From Aplysia californica (taxonomy: Eukaryota > Mollusca > Gastropoda > Aplysiida > Aplysiidae), in assembly GCF_000002075.1 (NCBI RefSeq), contig NW_004797721.1, positions 188,659-252,658 on the forward strand: a stretch of 64,000 nucleotides of DNA, in the 5' to 3' direction. The notes under the pieces were generated by a model that was not told the origin of the DNA, did not search any database, and saw nothing but the letters and a program-made list of their open reading frames with translations. A program made the position numbers and the translations under genes. Numbering within the stretch: the stretch's first letter is position 1; the number at the start of each line of letters is the position of its first letter. Below are positions 26,001-33,300 of this stretch, in pieces.

Positions 26001-29000
26001 AGAGGTGACGCAGCAAGAGTGGCATAATTTGATGGAATGTTATAGCGTTACATAAGTTAAAGTTTGATATAAGGATAAAGCATTATATGACACTAAAAAA
26101 ATAATCTATACAAAACATAAACGAAATGAACTATCAAAGAAAGTTGAAAGATGTCTCAGAAGGTAATGACTGCATTAAACACTGCAAATAAAAAAAGGGA
26201 AGAAACGCTTAAAACAACAATAATTGTTGGAGGCAGGCAGTGTGCTGGACAGGTCCCACAATTTTTTTTCTGAGTGAGTTAGTAAAGAATGAAATGCTAT
26301 CGACTTTGTCAATTCAATTGGGAAGAAAAAAGTTGATTAGGAGAAGAGACAGAAGTCCGAATAGAGGAATATGCCTTCACCATTTGGTGACTTTCCAGTA
26401 CAAAGACAAGGAAGAGCACATGGACAGAAAAAAAAATGTCGTATGAAAAAAAATCCAAAAAGATGCATTTTAAATACCGGCATTGTCAAAAGATAAACAG
26501 TTCTGTGGGAACAGTAAGTAGTTTTAGTCATCAATAACATAATCAGCAGTATTAAAAAAGAAGAAAAAAGAAGAAAAAAGAAGAAACAACTAGATCTGTA
26601 TAACTCCCCAAAGAAACCAACAAGAAATATTAAACAAATATTCCTTTTTGGAGAGCTCCCACGGTTACATGAGCGAATTCTGGACTATCACAGGTCTGAA
26701 TCTGAAGTCAAACGAAGTCCAGAGACGAGTCGAAGTCCGGGTTAGTTGGTAACGTAGCACGTGGCCCCTCATTATTAGCGCGACAAAAACAGCCAACCCA
26801 CATTCCCTCCCTCGCAGGTGGGATAGTCGGAATTATTGGGCTAAAACCCTAAGGGTGCCGGGTTATACGGTTTTATTTCTAATGTTTTAAAGACATTTCG
26901 AGACAAAATTCAGATCTGTCTTTAAGTGAGCATATGAAATGGACAATTTACTATCGATAGGGCCAATAAAAAAAAATGTCATACTTTGTGGGTTAGTCGT
27001 TTTATCACAAGGCCGACGATATACTTCCATTAGTGTTAGAAAATTATTTTAAAAATATATCACAAGCTGATCAAGATTAGGGTTATTCTTTCAATACATT
27101 AAAATCATTCTCATAAATGTACTCACCTTTGGTATCGTTCACTCCTAACTGACCAAAACTGAAACAAACATGAGCACAACCATTATTAAAGTTCATTTGT
27201 AAGAGCTTAAATAATTATCCACACTACGGTACCCCTCTGTAAGAAGGCTGTTAACACTTAAAAAGAACACATCAGTCCCCTGGGAAAATAAAGCACAGCA
27301 ACCCGTTGTGTGTATAGCGTCCTTCTCACCACATTTGTCTCCATCGATAGCCAAGTACTCCCTTACGACTGGGAGAACAAAAGAAAAATAGGGTAAGTTG
27401 TACCTTCCCAAAGGACACAACATTTTACCTGGCTAAGATAGGAATCAACCCACAAGCTATTCATTTACACACTCAGTGCAAACCTACCAGACTAAAATAA
27501 CAAAACTAAAGGATACGTTTGGAACAAAAATATTTTTTTAAACCCTGCAAATACTAAACATAGTTGTAAATTCATTCTGAGATACAAGACCAACATCGAT
27601 AGTGAAAACATTTTTTTCAATTTCCACAGTGGACACTTTCTGTATTGACTTGTGTCAAAGTCGGCAACACGGTGTCCTCTTCTTGAATTCCCACTCTTAT
27701 CGGCTGGGGAAATAAACGGCTACAGTCAAACCAGTATCCATCTCTCGATAGAACAACACACATTACCTTTTCTTTCAGTAGCGCATGGATGACATTTTCA
27801 TTTAAGTATCATTTTTCCATTTTGAATTTTCTCTCCTTCCGTTTTTTCCTTCTCAGCTGTAACCTCTAAAGTCCTGCACTCAGCCTTTGAAATGATCAAC
27901 AAATACCAAAGGGGGGGAGAAACTCAAAACAAAACATACAAAACTACAGTACAGTTACCTGTTCCTCCCCCAACCATAGACAGCTCCAGACTTTGACAGC
28001 AGGAACGAGTGGTTTCCTCCAGCAGCTATTTGCTCCACAGGGATCCCTTTGACAGATGTTACAACCTCTGGAATGTTCTGGTACTTCCCCGCTGCATTCT
28101 TGCCTAAGCCCAACTGCCCATATGAATTGGAACCCCAGACTCTGACAAGACTATCTGTGGACAAAGAAACTCCCTAAAATAACCAAATTTGAACCTGGAA
28201 TTAAAAGTGATGTCTAAACTTGCCTGAGATTTATTCATCAAAGTCCTCCGAATCTCGGTAAGACCAAACCAGAGAATTTTTGCCATTGTCTGATAAGATT
28301 AAGAACCTATCTTTTTGACTTGTTCGTTTGAGTGAAACAGAGAACAACTATACAATAACAACAGGCAAGATAGACAGATAAAAAGAAAGAGGGGAAAGAA
28401 AAGAAATATCTGACCTACAAATGGCACCCTCCAACCACCCACAAGAACTTACCCTCCACACATATATTAACATTGAACAGCAAATTAATACAATAGGTAC
28501 TCCTTTAACGCCTTCAAAAGCTTAAAGGTTAGCAAACATGGGCAAAATACAACAAAATAATTAATGTTCAAAGTTAACAGACCAAATTTCATTTTAAAAT
28601 AACACAACAAAAATGAGTGTTCAATGGTCATAGCTCTTTTTGTAATCAGCACAACTGGTCTCAGGGTTACAGCCTGGAGCATTTGAAAATAAGCACAAAA
28701 GAGTGTGTACAGATTATTTTCTCCATACTGAAAAGAGATACTAGATACAGAACAAAAATTTGGATTCAGAAAATTTGCTGTTCAATGCATTCCCCATACA
28801 ACAGTATACAGCAAGAACATGCATGTTGTTGTCAAGCCCTATCCCAAATTACAGTGATTCAGCATGATAAATTTTCTAGGAACCAATCAAAAAGTAGAAC
28901 GAAAAAAAACCCAAAAGATAAGAGCTATACTAAAGCTTAGAAAGGGTGACCTTTCTCACCGTTTGTGAGTACAATGCAGTGATCATTCCCGCAAGCGACT

Positions 29001-30306
29001 TGTAGAACACAATGAACAGCAAGTGACTTTACTAACCTGAAAAATTTAATACATATAAAGTAAGATATTGTCACAAATCAAATCTCCATCCAGAGTCTAA
29101 ATTACATATACAATATCAAAAATCATGGATAGAATCACATTAAACAGAGCCTCATACAATGTACTGACTTCCCTGACAAAAGAATAAGAGAGGAATTCTG
29201 TAATGACTCCAGTTAACTTCTCTAAAATATGATTTGAGTATCAGTTTCGAACATGAAGCCAAACAGCACTACGAACATTTCTCATGATAAGTCCATAATG
29301 TCATTAGTATCTCATGGCATAATCAGAATTTTAAAATATAAAAACATGTGAGATATAAAAAGAGAATTGAAAAACTGACATCGTATACAATGTCTGTTGG
29401 AAGATTCATTTCATTTCAGAAAGTGTTCTACAGAACAGCTGAAACTTGCAATAGTGATGTTATGATGATGATGATAAGGTGTGTGTGCGCGTGTGTGTGT
29501 GCGTGTGCATAATATGTTAATGACATAGATTTCACCATCCAACAAATTCACTAAAAATATCATCTTTGCTCCTAGAACAAAGTTGCTCTCAAGTTAATTC
29601 AGTGAACAAGTGTATCTGAAAAAGGATATATAATATTTTGTTTTTGTTTTGTTAAGTGTTTTACATCAGTCTCAACCACATATAATATAAGGTCACATGA
29701 GTGCGGCGTGGGACACATTAAACATTTTAAGTTTGGCCCCCTACTCTTTGTAGGGCAGGACGATTTGTGAAAGCAGCCATAAATCGATTTTGGACCACCA
29801 AAGGATCTTTTAATTAATGTGTGCAACTTTCACAAGACCTCCAAGACTTTTCACATTAATCCAAGAAGGCTAGTAGATATCAAATCTTTCCTGCCCAAAA
29901 GAACAGGGGTGTGGCTGAAAGACAGCAATAAGAAGGAGCCAAGGAGTAGTAGTAGAAAGACTGCAGAAAGATTCAAAAGCCCAGAAGAAGGGGCAAACAG
30001 TGGTGCGGGGGTTGGACAGAATATGGAGATGAAAGCAAACAACATAGCATGGTTACAGAGCAGGAAAAGAGGTGAAAGGAGAAAATAATATTAGAGAAGA
30101 AAATTTTACGTCGTATGGTTTCAAATCCGGGATCTACTGAATGAGACGAACATGAGACTGAGGGCTCCCTATATCAGTAATATTAAATTAAGTTTGCTGC
30201 AAACTGTTCCTGTTATATTGTTACTATAAATAGTGTAACATATAAAATATAATGTACATAAAATGTATGTGTCTATCTGCATGTGTATTTGTGTGTGCCT
30301 CTGTGT

Positions 30307-30338
<32 letters not shown>

Positions 30339-33300
30339 GTGTGTGTGTGTATGTGTGTGTGTGGTGTGTGTGTATGTGTGTGTGAGTGTGTGTGTGTGTG
30401 TGTGGGTGTGTGTGTGTGTATGTGTGTGTGGTGTATGTGTATGTGTGTGAGTGTGTGTGTGTGTGTGTGTGTGCGCGTGGCGTGTGTGTGTGTGTGTGTG
30501 TGTGTGTATGAGTATGTGTGTTTCTATCATAATATGTGAGGCGTGCTGACAAAATGAGTTACTTCTCGCAGTCCACAAACAGAGATATTGGCCAAAAATC
30601 AACATAAGGGGTTAATTTTGTAGATTTTCTATTGGCACCAAATTCTGTTACTATTACCTGTCTTTTATTATTTCATACATAAAATTGTACAAAACTTCAC
30701 CTATATGTATGATCTATTTCCCTGAGGTTTGAATCCGAGAAGAACCGTAACTCATTTTGTCAGCACGCTTACATATATCCTTATTATTGTCCCTTTCTGC
30801 AAGAGGAATCCAATCACAAAGTGACTTAAGAAATTGTTGTCATTGAAAGAGACCTCTAGACTGCAAAGTGAAATGAACTTCACCTTCACTGGACAAGCTC
30901 CTGGGTCCACTCCAATTTTACTGACCTGAAAATATGAATGCACACTCTCCCTGTATCTTCAAAAGCAGATTCTCTTTACATCTAGTTTTGTGTGTAAAAA
31001 TCGAAAGATCAGACAAGACAAGGGAAGACACAAAATTATGAACCAAATCTGCCACACAACCTACTTTGGTATGCCTCTGGCTTCCTCTGGGATATCCCCA
31101 CGGCCTAACTGGCCAGAGTCATTTTTTCCCCAGGTGAAAACTTCCCAAGCCTGTGTCAAGGCCACACTGTGATTAGCCCCTGCTGCTACCTGAATAACTT
31201 GCTGAGAAAGCAGACCAGCTTCAATTCGTCCTGAAAGAGATTAGAATTTGATTATTACAATTACATACATTATCATGTTGTAAAATTACACTAAATTATC
31301 GATATATCATCAAAAAAACACAAGGTGCTTGCGAAGTGAAAAAAAAAGTTTTACTATAATCACCATTTCACTTCAACTGATGATGACGCAATTTTCTCCC
31401 ATCAAAGCATGTCTTGGGTCTGGGAAGAAACACTAAGGGTGGGGGTGGGGGAAGGGGGGGGTTGTCCAGTGGCCTTTTAATTAAGGCTGGCTCTCTATTT
31501 CTCCGAAACTTCAGGAAAATAAAGTTGAACTGTATTTCTCCGAACGGTTTCCGTTCTCGAGATTTGTTGATAATAAGCAAATGGAGTGGCCCGTGTGTGA
31601 GTGTGTGTGAGAGAGTGTGTGAGTGTGTGAGTGTGCATGTGTGTGTGTGTGTGCATGCGTGTGTGTGTGTGTGTGAGTGTGTGTGTCTGTCAGTGTGTGT
31701 GTAAGGTGTGAACGGGGGGGGGAGGCATGAAGGGATTTTTTTTTACATGAAGGGTTTTAGTTTTTGCTGGGTGACTACATGTAAAATAGGTTACTGCCAA
31801 GGTCGCGCAGTCTTGTTCTCTCGCAGTACCTTTTGAAGGTATTTTCAATTTTCAATTGAAGTATAGTCCGGGCACGTTGCCCCAACCACAACTGAATACA
31901 GTGGAATCCTGTTATCACGAGAGGGAGGGGACCGGTGCGAAATGTGCGTTATAATAAGATTCTTGTAATAAGGGATCCAGTAATAAATTCAATGGAAATA
32001 ATAAAGTAGGCCTAATCTATGCGTTTGGTGCTCTGTTTATTTCTTTTTTTATCTCCCCTGATGATGATTTTGTTTTAACATGACCTCTAGGTCATACTTG
32101 ATCAAAAATCAAATCAGGTTTCTCTCTCTAGCGCTAGCGATGTTGACAGCTTGGCGTTGGCAATTAGAAAGAAAGTTCTCTAGCTCTAGGCTAACTCGCC
32201 CGCTGTGTTGTCTTCCACTACACCACACCCTGAGGAGTGTTCCGTCTGCTTGCGCACGTCACACACTCGCTCCATCCACTGTGACCTCTCCATCCCTGCA
32301 TCGGGGAAGTGAGTAGCATGATAGGCCTAGATAATCTAGGCCTAGACTAGGCTGGCCTATAATGCGATATGTGTTCTCCGAGTCTGCGCATGCCACACCC
32401 TCCACACTCATTCGCTCCGGCCTTCATTGTAGACACATGTAGGCTCTCCCATCCTTTGTTTCGCTTGATCACCAACAAGTCTCTCAACTTATGTATAATT
32501 GGCCTCTATGTGCTGTGCACAGAAGCAGCAATATTCCGCTATAACCGACTCATGTGTTTGTCTGATTGCATTATAGCAGTATTTTATTTACAAAGACAAA
32601 GAAGGTAAAAAACCGGGGTTTTTAGAAATAGTGTCTTTATAACAGACATCTCGTTATTTCAGGACTCGTTATGAGTGGACTCCACTGTATTCAGACATTA
32701 AAAAATTTATAGTTTTGGAAATTGAATTCAATGCAAAAAATGCTTCCTCCCAGTCCTCGTAGAATGGCAGAATGAAAGGATGGCGCCTAAACCTCGCAAA
32801 TATATCACCAAAAAACCTCTAGACCAGAAACCGTTCGCTGAAATAGTCACTTCATTTAATTAAACAGACAGAAAGTTAGAAGTCCAAACTAAATTGTTCC
32901 CATTTTTAAAAAGTAAACACTTTTACTACAGTCCACATATTACAATCATTCCAAAATGATGTGTGTAGATCTAATAATAGCCTTCACATGGTGTGAATTT
33001 AACACTTAAAAGTCTATACACCTCTAAGATAAATCTCTCTAACTTTAAAGTGACCATGTGCCAGAGCCAGAGGTCTCTCAGAGGAAAAATTAGTTCTTTT
33101 TTAAACTTTACATCATTTTTATACTGAGTTGATAAAAAGGTGACCTTTAACTCTTTTATAAAAATTTTCGAAAGTCATAGTGGGTGTCGCATTCAACGAG
33201 GTGTTGGGACCGGCTTGACATTGTCCTCGTAGGATCCGACCTCTCGTTGAACGTGACTAAGGCTGAAAGGAGACAAGCAAGTTATAATATTACACTATAT

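Larger units (their letters stand above)
22711..27022 (-). mobile_element. 4.3-kb inverted-repeat DNA transposon of unassigned family
   Basis: Ends match as inverted repeats over about 36 bp: left ATATCGTAGGCCTTGTGATA, right reversed ATATCGTCGGCCTTGTGATA, then AAAAC-GAC-AACCCA. A GTGGGTTGG-x-GGTTTTGTC motif recurs in both orientations near both ends (22895, 22933 reversed, 22959; 26782 reversed, 26858, 26987). The exact end base and target duplication are unclear; TA is possible. The element holds a minus-strand transposase-like gene remnant (23974-25930), a purine microsatellite (23088-23380) and a solo LTR (24786-25110). Confidence 0.7.
22443..27126. other. HERC-like intron 5, almost wholly one transposon
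   Basis: 4,684 bp, of which the inverted-repeat element at 22711-27022 takes about 4,310. Without it the intron would be under 400 bp. Confidence 0.7.
29037..31064. other. HERC-like intron 2
   Basis: Contains GT tracts (29479, 30262-30528), a SINE (29780-30160) and a MITE (30532-30776); nothing else is recognised. Confidence 0.6.

Noticed and set aside
30169-30605. Long His/Thr- and Cys/Val-rich open frames
   Set aside because: They are translations of the GT microsatellite; the same holds for those at 1254-1700, 31414-31704, 38332-38601, 39341-39568 and 42400-42995.
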